Below, one piece after another: positions 1-9,620 of a stretch of DNA of 64,000 nucleotides; position 1 is the first letter of the stretch, and every line of letters starts with the position of its first letter. Under the pieces are notes generated by a model. The model was not told the DNA's origin, made no database searches, and saw only the letters and a program-made list of their open reading frames with translations. The stretch is taken from assembly GCF_008831285.2 (NCBI RefSeq), contig NC_045146.1, forward strand, positions 7,576,972 through 7,640,971, read 5' to 3'. Source of the DNA: Nymphaea colorata. Its lineage: Eukaryota > Streptophyta > Magnoliopsida > Nymphaeales > Nymphaeaceae. The position numbers were made by a program, and so were the translations under genes.

Positions 1-70
1 TTTCGGTTCCCGTGCCCATGGGACCGGGTCCATATCCAAACCCGGTTCCCTTACACAAGATATTCTAACA
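1..70 (-). repeat. Partial 3' LTR of copia A
   Basis: The segment ends in TTCTAACA just before the complement of a polypurine tract (CTCCCCCT), so it is the U3 start of a minus-strand LTR. The rest lies left of the window. Its sequence differs from the LTRs of B and C, so A is a separate family. Confidence 0.7.
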
Positions 71-83
71 CTCCCCCTCAAGC

Positions 84-560
84 AAACATGCCAAGTTTGC
101 TCACATTTTTTTCAAATTGAGATGTACATAAGGCTTTGGTTAAAACATCTGTAATTTGATCTTCAGACTTCATATAAGGCAGGATCAACTCCTTTGAATC
201 AATGCGTTCTTGTATGAAGTGGCGATCAATCTCCACGTGTCGGGATTATTTGCAAGGTTAATCGCGCAGTACATCTTCATCTTCTCTTCCATTTCAATTC
301 CAATCTAGAAGGATCTTCAACCATAGCATTTCTGTAACTCTCATAGCAATCGCCCTGTATTCAGCCTCAACACTGGATCTAGAACAAACTTCCTGCATTT
401 TACTGCTCCATACAACCAGGTTACCCCTAGAAGATGCAGTACCCTATAGTAGACCTCCTAATATCAGTGCAGCCCAATCTGCGTCAGAGTATCCTTCAAT
501 ATTAAGTTGGTCTTGCTGAGTATACAGTAATCCTTTCCCCGGGTCATTTTTCAGATACCC
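84..560 (-). pseudogene. Copia A RNase H remnant
   Basis: Minus-strand frames read NLVVWSSKMQEVCSRSS followed by VEAEYRAIAMRVTEMLW, the conserved end of copia RNase H (usually SRSSAEAEYRA). A weaker DADWAG-like stretch lies near 440-510. Frameshifts break the frame around 250-300 and 440, so no functional RNase H is encoded. Confidence 0.75.
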
Positions 561-1468
561 CAACACCCAGTGACAATCAGTAGGAGCTGACTTAACACAT
601 TCACAGCATAGGTGATATAAAGGCGAGTGAGGGTAAGATAGATGAGCTTACCAACCAACCTCTGATACCGACCTTTTCCTTCCTCATCCAGGATGTTACC
701 ACTTTTGATGTTTATCTTCATACTAGACTCCATTGGAGTTAGAGAGGGCCTACATCCAAGTTTACCTGTCTCCTTTAAGAGATCCAGAGTATACTTCCTT
801 TGGCAAATAACAAGCCCTGTCTCTGATCGAGCAATCTCAATCTCTATCCCCAGAAATTACCTTAGTTTACCCAAATCTTTCAGATCAGCAGCTAACCTCT
901 CCTTCATCTTCTTTTTCTCTTCTTCATCGTCACCTGTGACAATCATATTAACGTATACAAGTCACCAAACCATTTCTCTGGGTGTGATCACCATTTTCCT
1001 GTTTGTATCCATTAGTCTTCATCACTATCCTCGGTCTTTCAAACCAAGCTCTAGGAGACTGCTTTAGTCTATACAAGGCTTTCTTGAGATGACAACATTT
1101 TCCGTTTTGGGCATATCCAGGGGGCATGCTCATATATTCAAGAATGCATTCTTGACATCAAGCTGGTCCATGCCCCACTTCTTTTGCACAACAAGTGCTA
1201 AGATGACTCTCACGGTTTTCAGTTTGGCAACAGGGGCAAAAGTTTCAAGATAGTCAATACCATATTTTTGACTTAACCCCTTTGCAACAACAAGGCGAGT
1301 CTTATACATTTCCACAGAAGGTTTGTACTTCACACTAAACACCCACTTGGAAACAACTTCCCACGTATTGTTCTTTGCCAAGGCATTCATCTCTTCTGTC
1401 ATGGCCTGTAGCCATTTAGGATCCGCTCTGGCATCTTCCACACACCTGGGGATCACAGACTTAGACAA
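551..1468 (-). pseudogene. Copia A reverse transcriptase remnant
   Basis: Minus-strand pieces in order are: RADPKWLQAMTEEMNALAKN and TWEVV (near 1350-1440), [15 protein letters not shown] and [11 protein letters not shown] (near 1130-1270), KCCHLKKALYRLKQSPRAWF (near 1040-1110), and GRYQRLVGKLIYLTLTR (near 610-680). Together these are the copia RT (RVT_2) and its connection region. The YVDD active site near 945-955 reads YVN before MIVTG, so one catalytic Asp is lost and the other replaced. Several frameshifts separate the pieces. Confidence 0.8.
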
Positions 1469-2469
1469 GGATGTAATAAAGCATTTGTAATTCTTACTAA
1501 GTTTCGCATAAGAGACAAATCTCTAAATAGGGTGAGAAGTACATGACCTGGTTCCCGCAGGGCTATGGGAAACTCTTCATCTATTGGACTTGGTTCATCC
1601 GGAGAACTCACAGGATTGGGATTGGTTATATCAACATCTTCAACCACATCTGTCTTCTTTCTGATGTACACCTGGCCGAACAGATGATCACGGGCTGTGG
1701 GCTGATCATCCACAGAGTTCCCTTTGCACAGGGCTGTCGCTATCACTTCTGACTGTCTCTGTCACACTATGGCTATCACTTCTGACTGTCTCTGTCACAC
1801 TGTGGTTGACCTTGTACTCTAAAAAGTCTATAAACTGAACCAGCTGGTCTGAGGAATACTCTTCCACACTTTTCCCTATACAGGCCCCTGAAGAAGATTC
1901 ACAGGAAAATATGTCTCATGTTCATGAAAGGTAACATCCCGAGAGACATAAATTTTGGAGGTAGTAGGGTCAAGACACTTATATCGAGAATACCCCAAGA
2001 AGACAACCGAGGATCAAGTTTCTTAAGGGTTGGACTATGGTCATGAACAAAGCAAGTACACCCAAACACTCAAGGAGTAAGAGGCCAAGGGTTATGAGTG
2101 GGCCTAAGAACAGAGTAGGGAGAGCGACCACACACGAGTAAGCATACGGTTAATCAGATAGGCACTAGTGAGAAGAGCATCACTCCAGTAGCGCTTAGGA
2201 ACATGTCTATGGATGGCACGGGTAACTTCTAATAAATGGCGATTTTTACATTCGGCCACGCCATTTTGAGGAGGTGTGTAACTACAGGATGTCTCATGAA
2301 TAATACCCTTGCTCCTCAAAAAATCATCTATAGACTGGGAGACATACTCACGAGCATTATCGGTGCGGAAAGCTTGCTGAAATTGAGTCTCAACAAATGC
2401 AACAAAATTTTTGACACTACGTTCTCTCAACAGGTACACGAACGAACGTACAACGGGAGTAGTCATCAA
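1453..2469 (-). pseudogene. Copia A integrase C-terminal part and linker
   Basis: From high to low coordinates the minus strand gives FRTDNAREYVSQSIDDFLRS, then [20 protein letters not shown] and RYWSDALLTSAYLINRML. This is the second half of the integrase catalytic core, including the motif around its last acidic residue. A poorly conserved linker rich in Pro, Ser and Glu then leads to RT. The linker carries a 33-bp tandem duplication at 1741-1805. Stops and frameshifts interrupt it. Confidence 0.75.
1741..1805. repeat. 33-bp tandem duplication
   Basis: Two adjacent copies of a unit starting TATCACTTCTGACTGTCTCT, at 1741-1773 and 1774-1805, with about one mismatch. It lies in the integrase-RT linker of copia A. 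Confidence 0.9.
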
Positions 2470-3063
2470 TAAGAGTCATGAAATAATGAAAACCACGACA
2501 AGTGGGTACTCCCGAAGGACCCCAAACATCAGAGTGAACCAAAGCAAAACGGACGAGTGGTTTTATTGAGAGAAATAGGGTACGAAGCCCTGACATGTTT
2601 AGCCAACTGGCAAGAGAAAGAATCAATAGAAACAGAAGTAAAAAGCCTTGGAAACAACTTCTTGATCAACTGAAAAGGGAGATGCCCGCTCGTGCCATCG
2701 CATAATGGTAGACAACCGTCCACTAGTGGCTGAGATCAAGGCAGACACAACTTGCACGGGTAGTCTGTAGAGTCCATCAATAACCGAACCAATCCCAATC
2801 TTCTTCCCCGTCACCAAGTCCTGCAGGGAACAATGATCAACAGAAAAGATTAGATTACAATTGAGTTCTCTGGTAATACTGCTGACAGATAACAAGTTCA
2901 CATGAATATTGGGAATGGAGAGCATTATGAAGATGATATTTATTCAACAAGGACAAACTCCATTTTCCAGCCACAGAAATAGAAGGCCCATCAGCCATCT
3001 GCCCTGAGGACAATTAGTATTCTTGAAACAGCTTAGGATTCCCTGTCATATGATGCGTAGCTT
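2417..3063 (-). pseudogene. Copia A protease end, GAG_pre-integrase and integrase N-terminus
   Basis: Minus-strand reading starts at THHMTGNPKLFQEY, then an in-frame TAA (3014-3016), then LSS. Further along come IPNIHVNLLSVSSITRELNC and GKKIGIGSVIDGLYRLP (GAG_pre-integrase), then HERASPF and KHVRASYPIS (the damaged zinc-binding N-terminus of integrase), and LVHSDVWGPSGVPTCRGFHY with DDYSRCTFV (core, including catalytic Asp). Frameshifts occur near 2530 and 2640. The stop matches one in element C (see findings). Confidence 0.8.
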
Positions 3064-3302
3064 TCTACGAACAAGAAGAGGAAGAGGAATAACAATCACG
3101 ATGTAACGTGGAAAACCCTCAACACGAGGGAGAAAAAACCACGAATGAGGAGGAGTTGGTCCCACTAGCAGCCAGACTCTCTCTCTCTTTTGATTATCAT
3201 TAACACATAAGGATTAGGGTTACATGACTTAAGTAGTGCCCAAAACGGGCTACAAGGCGGGTCGAGTATGGATCCAGATCCAAAACATACGATCTATCAA
3301 CA
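3064..3302 (-). repeat. 3' LTR of copia B
   Basis: Matches 7423-7661. Its outer end lacks the canonical TGTAGAAA start (it reads TCTACGAAC), while the inner end TCAACA adjoins the PPT. Ends read TG...CA in the intact copy. Confidence 0.9.
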
Positions 3303-3345
3303 CTCCCCCTCAAGTTGGGCATACATATCAAACATGCCCAACTTG
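3303..3345 (-). other. Polypurine tract and terminal palindrome of copia B
   Basis: The complement of CTCCCCCTC gives the polypurine tract used to prime plus-strand DNA synthesis. Directly inside lie perfect 12-bp inverted arms, CAAGTTGGGCAT (3311-3322) and ATGCCCAACTTG (3334-3345), with an 11-nt loop. The same block codes for the last residues of pol. Confidence 0.8.
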
Positions 3346-3960
3346 GATACATTCCTCTCAAATGAAGCTGAAGGAAGAGTTTTCGTCAGAACATCAGCAG
3401 TTTGGTCTTTAGACTTCATGTAAAGTAAGATCAACTCTTTCGCATCAATTCTTTCCCGAATGAAGTGACGATCAATTTCAACATGTTTTGTTCTGTCATG
3501 AAGAACAGGATTGTTGGCTAAGTTGATTGCAGACTTGTTATCACGTACATAAGTCCTTCAATCTCTATTCCAATGTCAGTCAGCAATATCTTCAACCATA
3601 GTAATTCTGACACTCCCATAGCAACTGCCCTATATTCTGCCTCTGCACTAGATCTAGAGCAAACATCCTGTCTCTTGCTCCTCCATACAACAAGGTTTCC
3701 TCCCAAGTAGACTGTAGTAGATCGTCTGGTATCACCACAACCTGCCCAATCCGCATCAGAATAGCCCTCGATTTCCACAATCTCTTGTTTCACCCAGGAT
3801 TTTTCTTCAGGTAGCATAGCATTTTGTCCATAGCCTTCAGATGTGCATCGATTGGTGCATGCATGAATTGGCTCAAAACATTCACCGCAAAGGTGATATC
3901 AGGTCTCGTGAGAATAAGATAAATCAACTTCCCAACTAGACGTTGATATCTTCCCTTGTC
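3346..3960 (-). pseudogene. Copia B RNase H and RT tail
   Basis: The minus strand carries VEIEGYSDADWAGCGDTRRS and SRSSAEAEYRAVAMGVSELL, the core motifs of copia RNase H, followed by KILLTDIGIEIEG. The frame is lost near 3545, just after the CDN region. GRYQRLVGKLIYLILTRPDI (3890-3950) is the RT connection. It is better preserved than the same region in A. Confidence 0.82.
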
Positions 3961-4618
3961 TTCTTCACAGAGAGGCTCTCCGCTCAACTTGTGCCCAGTG
4001 TCAAATGGGGTAGGAGTAGGTCTACATCCCAATTTACCAGCAGATCTAATGTTCCTTTGGTTTAGTACAAGACCTAGACCTAGCAACCTCCATACCAAGA
4101 AAATACCTTAGCTTGCTAAGATCTTAATTCTGCCAGTAACCCTTTTAGCTTGATAATCATCTCCTGTGACAATCATGTCATCTACGTAGACCAGCAGGAG
4201 AGTAACCCTGCTCTCCTTCTTCTTCACAGTGTGATCTCCATTTCCTTGTTTGTATCCACCACGTATCATCACTCTTCTCAGTCGTTCGAACCACGCTTTT
4301 TTGGTTCTTCATATCCTGGAGGCATATGCATATATACTTCTTCTTCGAGGTCACCATTGAGGAATGCATTCTTAACATCCAGTTGATACATCTTCCACTC
4401 CTTCATCACAGCTAGGGATATAACCACCCTCATTGTCTTCATTTTCGCAACAAGAGCTTTCCACAAGTCGAGCTTTATATCTTTCAACACTCCCATCTGG
4501 TTTGTACTTGATGATATACAACCATTTGGATCCAACTAAGTGAGCGGCTTCAGGAATCTTCACCACTTCCCATGTCATATTTCTTCTCAGGACATCTATT
4601 TTTTCTTTCATTGCATCA
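3961..4618 (-). pseudogene. Copia B reverse transcriptase
   Basis: Minus-strand pieces are [20 protein letters not shown] (near 4490-4550), [20 protein letters not shown] (near 4340-4400), [10 protein letters not shown], and VYVDDMIVTG (near 4165-4195) with the YVDD active site intact. A segment between VERYKARLV and KMKTMRV is missing (near 4460-4480), removing the usual [19 protein letters not shown] stretch. The [15 protein letters not shown] region is also shortened near 4300. These deletions make it inactive. Confidence 0.8.
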
Positions 4619-4654
4619 GCCCACTTGGAGTCACTTGCCCACTTGGAGTCACTT
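4619..4654. repeat. 18-bp perfect tandem duplication
   Basis: The unit GCCCACTTGGAGTCACTT occurs at 4619-4636 and again at 4637-4654. On the minus strand it adds six codons (VTPSGQ/VTPSGL) to the linker before RT. Confidence 0.95.
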
Positions 4655-5304
4655 CAGCACTGGGGATCACTAAAAGAGTAGAAACAAAACACTTGTAATC
4701 TTTTTCAAGTCTGGAATAAGAAACAAAATTATCAATGGGGTGTTGAGTACATGACCTGACACCCTTTCTCAGGGCAATGGGAAGATCTTCATTCTTCTTT
4801 TCGGTAGGGCTTGGTTCTAGGGAAGGAGTGGCATTGGGATTGGAAGTAGATCTAGCATCATAAGTCATCATCTCTGTCCGAGTACCTCGTCTAGAGTAAA
4901 ACTGTCCAAACAACCGAGGGTCTTCCTTCTCAATGCTAGTGTCACACCTTTCGTAAGCAATTCTGCTTTCTTGTAGTCCAAAAAATCTATAAACTGAAGC
5001 TCCTGTCTCTGAGAATACTCTTCCCTGCTCACTGCTCCCGATTCTCACCATCCCTCGTAACATAAACTCGACCAGTAATAGGATCAATACATTTGTATCC
5101 TTTTTTCGTAGGAGAGTATCCAACAACTAAGATTTCTTGACATTGGGACTGTGATCATGAATAAAACATACACAACAAAAAACAACCAAAAACACGAGGA
5201 AGAGGGAATGGTGGACGACTGCCAGGAAGCAACGAGTGGGGAGTCCTACCATTCAAAACACGACTAGGCATGCGGTTAATAAGATAGGCACTAGTAAGAA
5301 CAGC

Positions 5305-5368
5305 ATCACCCCAATAGTGTTTAGGGAGATTTTTCTATCACTCCAATAGTGTTTAGGGAGATTTCTCT
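5305..5368. repeat. 32-bp tandem duplication
   Basis: Two adjacent 32-bp copies (5305-5336 and 5337-5368) containing CCAATAGTGTTTAGGGAGAT, with two or three mismatches. Confidence 0.9.
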
Positions 5369-5580
5369 GAAACAAAAGAGCCCTGGTGACATTAAGAAGT
5401 TGACGATTTTTCCTACCCCATTTTGAAGGGGGGTGTAACTACAAGATGTCTCATGAACAATCCCCCGTTGTCTAAGAAACTCCTCACCACACATGTATTC
5501 CCCATACATCTGAATCAGGGAAAAAGCTTTATTAACACAACTAGTAGAAAGAGGGTACGAAGCCCTCACATGTTTGGCAA

Positions 5581-5618
5581 ACTGACAAACATCACAAGAA
5601 CTGACAAACATCACAAGA
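5581..5618. repeat. 19-bp perfect tandem duplication
   Basis: ACTGACAAACATCACAAGA at 5581-5599 and 5600-5618, in the integrase zinc-finger codons of copia B. Confidence 0.95.
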
Positions 5619-5750
5619 AATGGAAGACAAATCAAAGGAGGAACACAAGTCTGGAAACAAATGTTTTAAAATCCCAAAAGTAAATACCCAAAACGTTCAT
5701 GCCAGTACATAAAAGACTGAAGACAATCTTCTCTTCTTTTATCTGTCTTG

Positions 5751-6120
5751 CGGATCGCTATCAACAGAGCAGTAGCCACGGGTAGCCACATGTATGGGAA
5801 GACGATATAATCCATCAGAAGCTAAACCAATCCCAATCCTCTTTCCTGTCACCAAGTCCTACAAAACACAGCGTCCTGCAAAACACAGCGATTGGCATAG
5901 AAAATAAGTTCACAATTCAATTCTTTAGTAAGTCTACTGACAAGATATACAAGATATTTAAAGGAAACTGGGGAACATGTAAAGCGCCCTACACACGAAA
6001 TTTGTCCAGTGCCTTCGCCTGCCACGCAAGAGACACGTTCCTTTCCCGAGGACAACTTATACGAAACAATTTTGGATTACCTGTCATGTGATGAGTAGCA
6101 CCACTATCGACAATCCATTC
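5751..6120 (-). pseudogene. Copia B protease and GAG_pre-integrase remnant
   Basis: Minus strand: the protease end reads THHMTGNPKLF near 6065-6105, followed by a frameshift and YKLSSGKERVS (near 6035). Next are LVSRLTKELNCELIFYANRC (near 5885-5950) and KRIGIGLASDGLYRLP (near 5790-5850), the GAG_pre-integrase module. At the position where A and C have a stop, this copy reads AAG in the shifted frame. A 17-bp duplication lies at 5856-5889. Confidence 0.75.
5856..5889. repeat. 17-bp tandem duplication
   Basis: GTCCTACAAAACACAGC (5856-5872) is followed directly by GTCCTGCAAAACACAGC (5873-5889). Confidence 0.93.
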
Positions 6121-7040
6121 CCACACAGAAGAGTTACCTTTATTGCTGCAAGAGCATGATTAGCTGTAGTGAGGTTGCCCAAATAAGCCCTTAGTTCACG
6201 AAGCTGATCAACCGAAATATAAAGTTTTTCCCCACTGGATTTGCGCGGCTCAGGCCCACGTGTCTTCCCACTAGAAGACCCCTCTATTGCCTTTCTTGTT
6301 ATCCTCCCTCTATTGCCTTTCTTGTCTGGATAGAGATCCCAACAGTAATCGACGGTGTGACCCGTCTTCTGCATCGGCGAGGGGGTCTAGCCAAGCCTGA
6401 TCTCTCATGAGGGAGATCAAGATCCCTCTTGCTTTCATTGGTTACCAGCCTTCTCTGTTCTTCTGCGTATAACACCTCTCCAGAATTCAGAATCTGGCTC
6501 CGAACACCTTCAAACCCATCATTGAAGCCAGAGGGTTCCTCTGTTTTCCCATTTCTGGGCAATGTAAAGTGCCTGATCTTGGGGACAGTGCCACGGAATA
6601 TCAGAGTGATAGTCAATTTGCTTTCAAAGCCCCATAGTATTCTGCAATAGAAGAGTTCCCTTAGTCTTCATTACTTGATAAGTGCGAATGACCGTCTTCT
6701 TCTGGCCATACATTTGCTCCACTCACATGTCCCGTGCAGTCTTCTTCCAAAGGATAAGAGGCTGAATCTCAGCGAAGAGAGAGTTGACAATCCACGTTTT
6801 TACTTGATTGTCCTCAAGGAACCAAGTGTGCCACGTATCACTTGATCTTGCTGGTACAGGGTTGCTCCCGTCGACATAGGCCATCCGACCACGGCCAGCA
6901 ATCCCCATAGTCATAGCCGATGACCACGAGAAATAGTTCTCTTTTGTGAGGCGAAGAGTAATAACCTGCGGAACGTTCTCCGGTCTCACAGTTCCAATTT
7001 CAGTTTGACTGACCATCGACGAGGAAGAAGAGGCTGCCAT
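6121..7040 (-). pseudogene. Copia B gag
   Basis: The likely start is ATG at 7040 (MAASSSSSM). Minus-strand text includes LRLTKENYFSWSSAMTMGIA, WFLEDNQVKTWIVNSLFAEI and the zinc-knuckle remnant TGHTVDYCWDLYP near 6330-6375. This is the UBN2-type copia gag (capsid) with its RNA-binding knuckle. The frame is broken near 6720 and again in 6290-6640. The 20-bp duplication at 6280-6325 lies after the knuckle. Confidence 0.78.
6280..6325. repeat. 20-bp direct repeat with 6-bp spacer
   Basis: CCCTCTATTGCCTTTCTTGT occurs at 6280-6299 and 6306-6325, separated by TATCCT. Confidence 0.93.
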
Positions 7041-7410
7041 AACGACAGACCCACACAACGACAAGAGCAACAAAGGCAGGGAGCAACTGCAGCGTGGAAC
7101 CCTGAAGACGGCGGCGGCGGTAGAAGGGCAGAGCGTGAGGCCCTTGACGGCAGCGGGAACAGAAAACGGCGGCGGGAGGCCCTTGGCGGCGCAAGAGCAG
7201 AGGGCGGCGCTTGGAGGCGCTCGCCGAGTGCAGGAGGACGAGCGGCGGAAGGGCGGACGGCGGCAGTCAGACGGGCGACGGGAGGACGGCGGCAGACGAA
7301 CGGACGGCGGCGACAGTCGTCTTGGCGTCGGACGGCGGCGATAAGCAGTGGCTCCATCCGACGATAAACAGGTCGGGGCGCCTCCAACACGTTAATGCCG
7401 GAACTTCACG
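7041..7410 (-). other. GC-rich leader of copia B
   Basis: Untranslated leader between PBS and gag, strongly GC-rich with many GGCGGC/GACGGC triplets. The open frames here on both strands come from this composition. Leaders of A (8710-8890) and C (26295-26890) are similarly biased, so the feature is common to these copia families. Confidence 0.6.
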
Positions 7411-7422
7411 GCTCTGATACCA
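7411..7422 (-). other. Primer binding site of copia B
   Basis: The complement reads TGGTATCAGAGC, matching the 3' end of plant initiator-Met tRNA. It adjoins the 5' LTR with no gap. Confidence 0.93.
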
Positions 7423-7661
7423 TGTAGAAATACGAACAAGAAGAAGAAGAGGAATAACAATCACGATGTAACGTGAAAAACCCTCAAGAGGGAGAAAAAA
7501 CCACGAATGAGGAGGAGTTGGTGCCCACTAGCAGACTCTCTCTCTCTTTTGATTATCATTAACACATAAGGATTAGGGTTACATGACTTAAGTAGTGCCC
7601 AAAACGGGCTACAAGGCGGGTCGGGTATGGATCCGAACCCGAAACATACGATCTATCAACA
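7423..7661 (-). repeat. 5' LTR of copia B
   Basis: Starts TGTAGAAATACGAAC and ends ATCTATCAACA on the plus strand, so it has TG...CA ends. It is followed by AGCCC, the target duplicate. Confidence 0.93.
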
Positions 7662-7667
7662 AGCCCC

Positions 7668-7719
7668 ACTGTCAACAATCCAATCACCAAGTGACTGTCA
7701 ACAATCCAATCACTCTGAG
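7668..7719. repeat. 26-bp tandem duplication at protease codons of A
   Basis: ACTGTCAACAATCCAATCAC begins at 7668 and again at 7694. It duplicates the codons for VIDW-type protease sequence just beside the insertion point of element B. Confidence 0.92.
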
Positions 7720-8536
7720 GGATTACCTTGATCGCTTGTGGCTACAAGAGCTTGAGCTAATTTAGCCCCTTCGGACGTGGAAGTTTCCTCTTGCGTAGTA
7801 GACAGCCGATTGATATAAGCTTGTAATTCCTTGATTTGATCGGAAGAAAGTTTTGATTTTTCAACAGTTGAGGAACTACCGTGACTAGAGTCACGAACAA
7901 AAGAACCCCGCCGACTAGAAGGAGGGCGACCACGAACAAGTCTTCTCAGGATGAATATCCCAACAAAAATCCACAGAATGCCCCAACTTGACGCTGTCCA
8001 CTCCCAAAGGCACGACTAACAAACGCTGAGGGGGAACTCCCATGGCTAGAGTCAATATGCATAACTTGACGACGTTGTTCCTCAAATTCCACCCGAGCAT
8101 ACACCTCCTCAATCCCGGGAATCTCGTCACAATTGAGAATTTGGCTCCTAATGGATTCAAATTCATCGCGTAAGCCTCCAAGAAAATTACGCCTCCAAGG
8201 AAAATAAAAGTCCGGTTCATCCATTCTTTGTCCCAGGGAACCACAATGCCAATCATCATTCACATGGTAGTCTAGTTCCTCCCATGTCTAGTTCCTCTTC
8301 CTCCCATTTAGTCTTCAGGGCTGCAAAGAAAGAAGCTACACAAGTTTAAGAGAGTAGATGCAACGTTTGATTTGGTACGCACGCAATACTCTCTTCTTAC
8401 GGCCATACATCCGCCCAAGCACAGTCGTATGCAATTTACGCAAGATCAGAGCAGAAACAGAACTAATGATCCATACTTTCACCTGACTATCTAAGACCCA
8501 AGTCGCCCATCGCGGATCCGTTTTTGAAGGTGCAGG

Positions 8537-8564
8537 TTTCTCCCCAATAATTTCTCCCCAATAA
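8537..8564. repeat. 14-bp perfect tandem duplication
   Basis: TTTCTCCCCAATAA at 8537-8550 and 8551-8564, in gag of copia A. Confidence 0.93.
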
Positions 8565-8890
8565 TATAGGGCAGGCGATCCCGATTTCTAGGGCAGTAGA
8601 CCAAGAGAGATAGTTGTCCTTGTTCAGTCGGATACAGGCAGGCAAGTTCTCGCTCTTGGTTCTTGGTATTGCTGCCCGTATCTAGGGCATCATCAATCTT
8701 AGTAGTCATCGCACAATCACCAAAGAAGCAATACCCAGAGACGACAGACAAGAGGCAGTGGAGGCGGAAGAATTATGGCGGTGATAGCAGTGACGGCGGC
8801 GACGACGGCGACGCAGGAAAGGCGACGGCGACGCAGGAAAGGCGACGGCGGCAGCAATGACGGCAGCGATGACGCCAGCGACGCAGGAAA

Positions 8891-9181
8891 CTATCAACTA
8901 TGTTTGTTGATATTTTTTCATTATGATCTTGGCAGTTTTAAGAATTAATTGAATTAAAATGCACCTAAAGTAGGCTTGTTGGACTTCAGATGATTGTATA
9001 TATGTCTTTTCTTGTTCCCTGACTAATGTGGGTTACCAAAAAGTACCAGTTCTTCTGCGATCTGATTTTGGAATTTTATGCAAAAACAGAATGCTGAAAA
9101 ATCTTCTGAGGACTCAGCAAAGGCTGATAGGAAAAATGACTTTCTTGTAAAAGAAGTGCAGGCAGAGCCTGACCTGAATCT
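8891..9181 (+). repeat. Copy of gar2-like intron/exon start (matches 14196-14486)
   Basis: About 290 bp nearly identical to 14196-14486, including the splice acceptor TTTATGCAAAAACAG and the first exon codons NAEKSSEDSAKADRKN. It begins exactly where the leader of copia A ends and stops at a junction with a small inverted filler. It is a displaced duplicate without coding continuity. Confidence 0.92.
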
Positions 9182-9208
9182 TCTTTGTCTATTTCCATCT
9201 ATTGAATT
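9179..9208 (-). repeat. 30-bp inverted filler at a junction
   Basis: The sequence is the reverse complement of 13423-13452 (core AATAGATGGAAATAGACAAA). It sits exactly between the gar2-like copy and the PPR fragment. Confidence 0.88.
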
Positions 9209-9415
9209 CTTTTTTCTGTTCAAAAACAAGCTATGAGAATATTACCTCGACTGCAAGGCCATAAGTTGCTGAAGAAGGTTTTAGGCCATTATGCTTGAGC
9301 TTTTCAAGCACCCAAAGTGCGCCTTTCCACTGCTTATGAGTAGCACAAGCATTTAACACCTAGAAATAAAAAATGAAAACAATAGGTTAAATGCCTATCC
9401 ACTCAGCTGCTCCAA

Positions 9416-9465
9416 CCTAAGATGAATTTGGTTGGTCTTTCCTAAGATGAATTTGGTTGGTCTTT
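9416..9465. repeat. 25-bp perfect tandem duplication in PPR intron
   Basis: CCTAAGATGAATTTGGTTGG plus TCTTT occurs twice (9416-9440 and 9441-9465). The paralogous intron near 63070-63095 has one copy, so the duplication came after the segments were copied. Confidence 0.95.
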
Positions 9466-9620
9466 CAGCCACTGTCCAGATGCCAGCTTAAAAAGGCACT
9501 ACAAATGCCAAAACTACCCCAGGACCCAACACCATGTAAATAGTGATGCCCTTAGGCCTTAAGTACTCATCAGGTTTGCTGGTGTTGCACCTATCTCATT
9601 CTTGGATTAACAATAAACAT

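Larger units (their letters stand above)
4619..5750 (-). pseudogene. Copia B linker and deleted integrase
   Basis: Minus strand: SSCDVCQFAKHVRASYPLST (zinc-binding end, 5540-5620), then a jump near 5510 straight to [20 protein letters not shown] (5430-5500). The middle of the integrase core, which in element C runs from HSDVWGPS through DDYSR to FRSDNA, is absent. This removes both catalytic aspartates. A hydrophilic linker with [20 protein letters not shown] (4720-4800) follows. The region also has tandem duplications at 5305 and 5581. Confidence 0.78.
3064..7661 (-). mobile_element. Copia retrotransposon B nested in A
   Basis: Two 239-bp LTRs (3064-3302 and 7423-7661) enclose PPT, RNase H, RT, integrase, protease, gag and a PBS in minus-strand order. 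The right target duplicate is AGCCC (7662-7666). The left flank reads AGCTT (3059-3063), which fits a decayed duplicate. Aligned LTRs differ by about seven substitutions and several small indels. At 4.6 kb it is shorter than C (5.4 kb) because the integrase core is deleted. RT keeps YVDD, but numerous frameshifts rule out autonomy. It is younger than A, since it interrupts A. Confidence 0.9.
7662..8709 (-). pseudogene. Copia A gag and protease start
   Basis: Minus-strand pieces are: MTTKIDDALDTGSNTKNQER (from ATG at 8709), PDFYFPWRRNF and DEFESIRSQILNCDEIPGI (8100-8220), VYARVEFEEQRRQVM (8050-8100), LGHSVDFCWDIHPEK (7935-7990, zinc-knuckle remnant), and WIVDSGA (7662-7690, aspartic protease). 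This is a UBN2-type gag, the capsid precursor. Frameshifts, short duplications (8537-8564, around 8170-8210 and 8275-8300) and stops break it up. Confidence 0.78.
1..8890 (-). mobile_element. Copia retrotransposon A, split by nested element B
   Basis: Seen: the 3' LTR end (1-70), a polypurine tract, then RNase H, RT, integrase and protease remnants read on the minus strand to 3063. The element resumes at 7662 with the protease start and gag, whose likely ATG is at 8709. The two halves join inside the motif WIVDSGA/THHMTG once element B is removed. The GC-rich leader (8710-8890) ends abruptly in gar2-like gene sequence, and no primer binding site or 5' LTR follows, so the 5' end is lost. Many stops and frameshifts, and a damaged RT active site, make it non-functional. 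Known: this domain order is typical of Ty1/copia elements. Confidence 0.88.

Noticed and set aside
7005-7367. Long Arg/Gly-rich open frames on both strands
   Set aside because: They lie in the GC-rich leader of copia B between PBS and gag. Overlapping frames in several phases come from GGC/GAC repeats.
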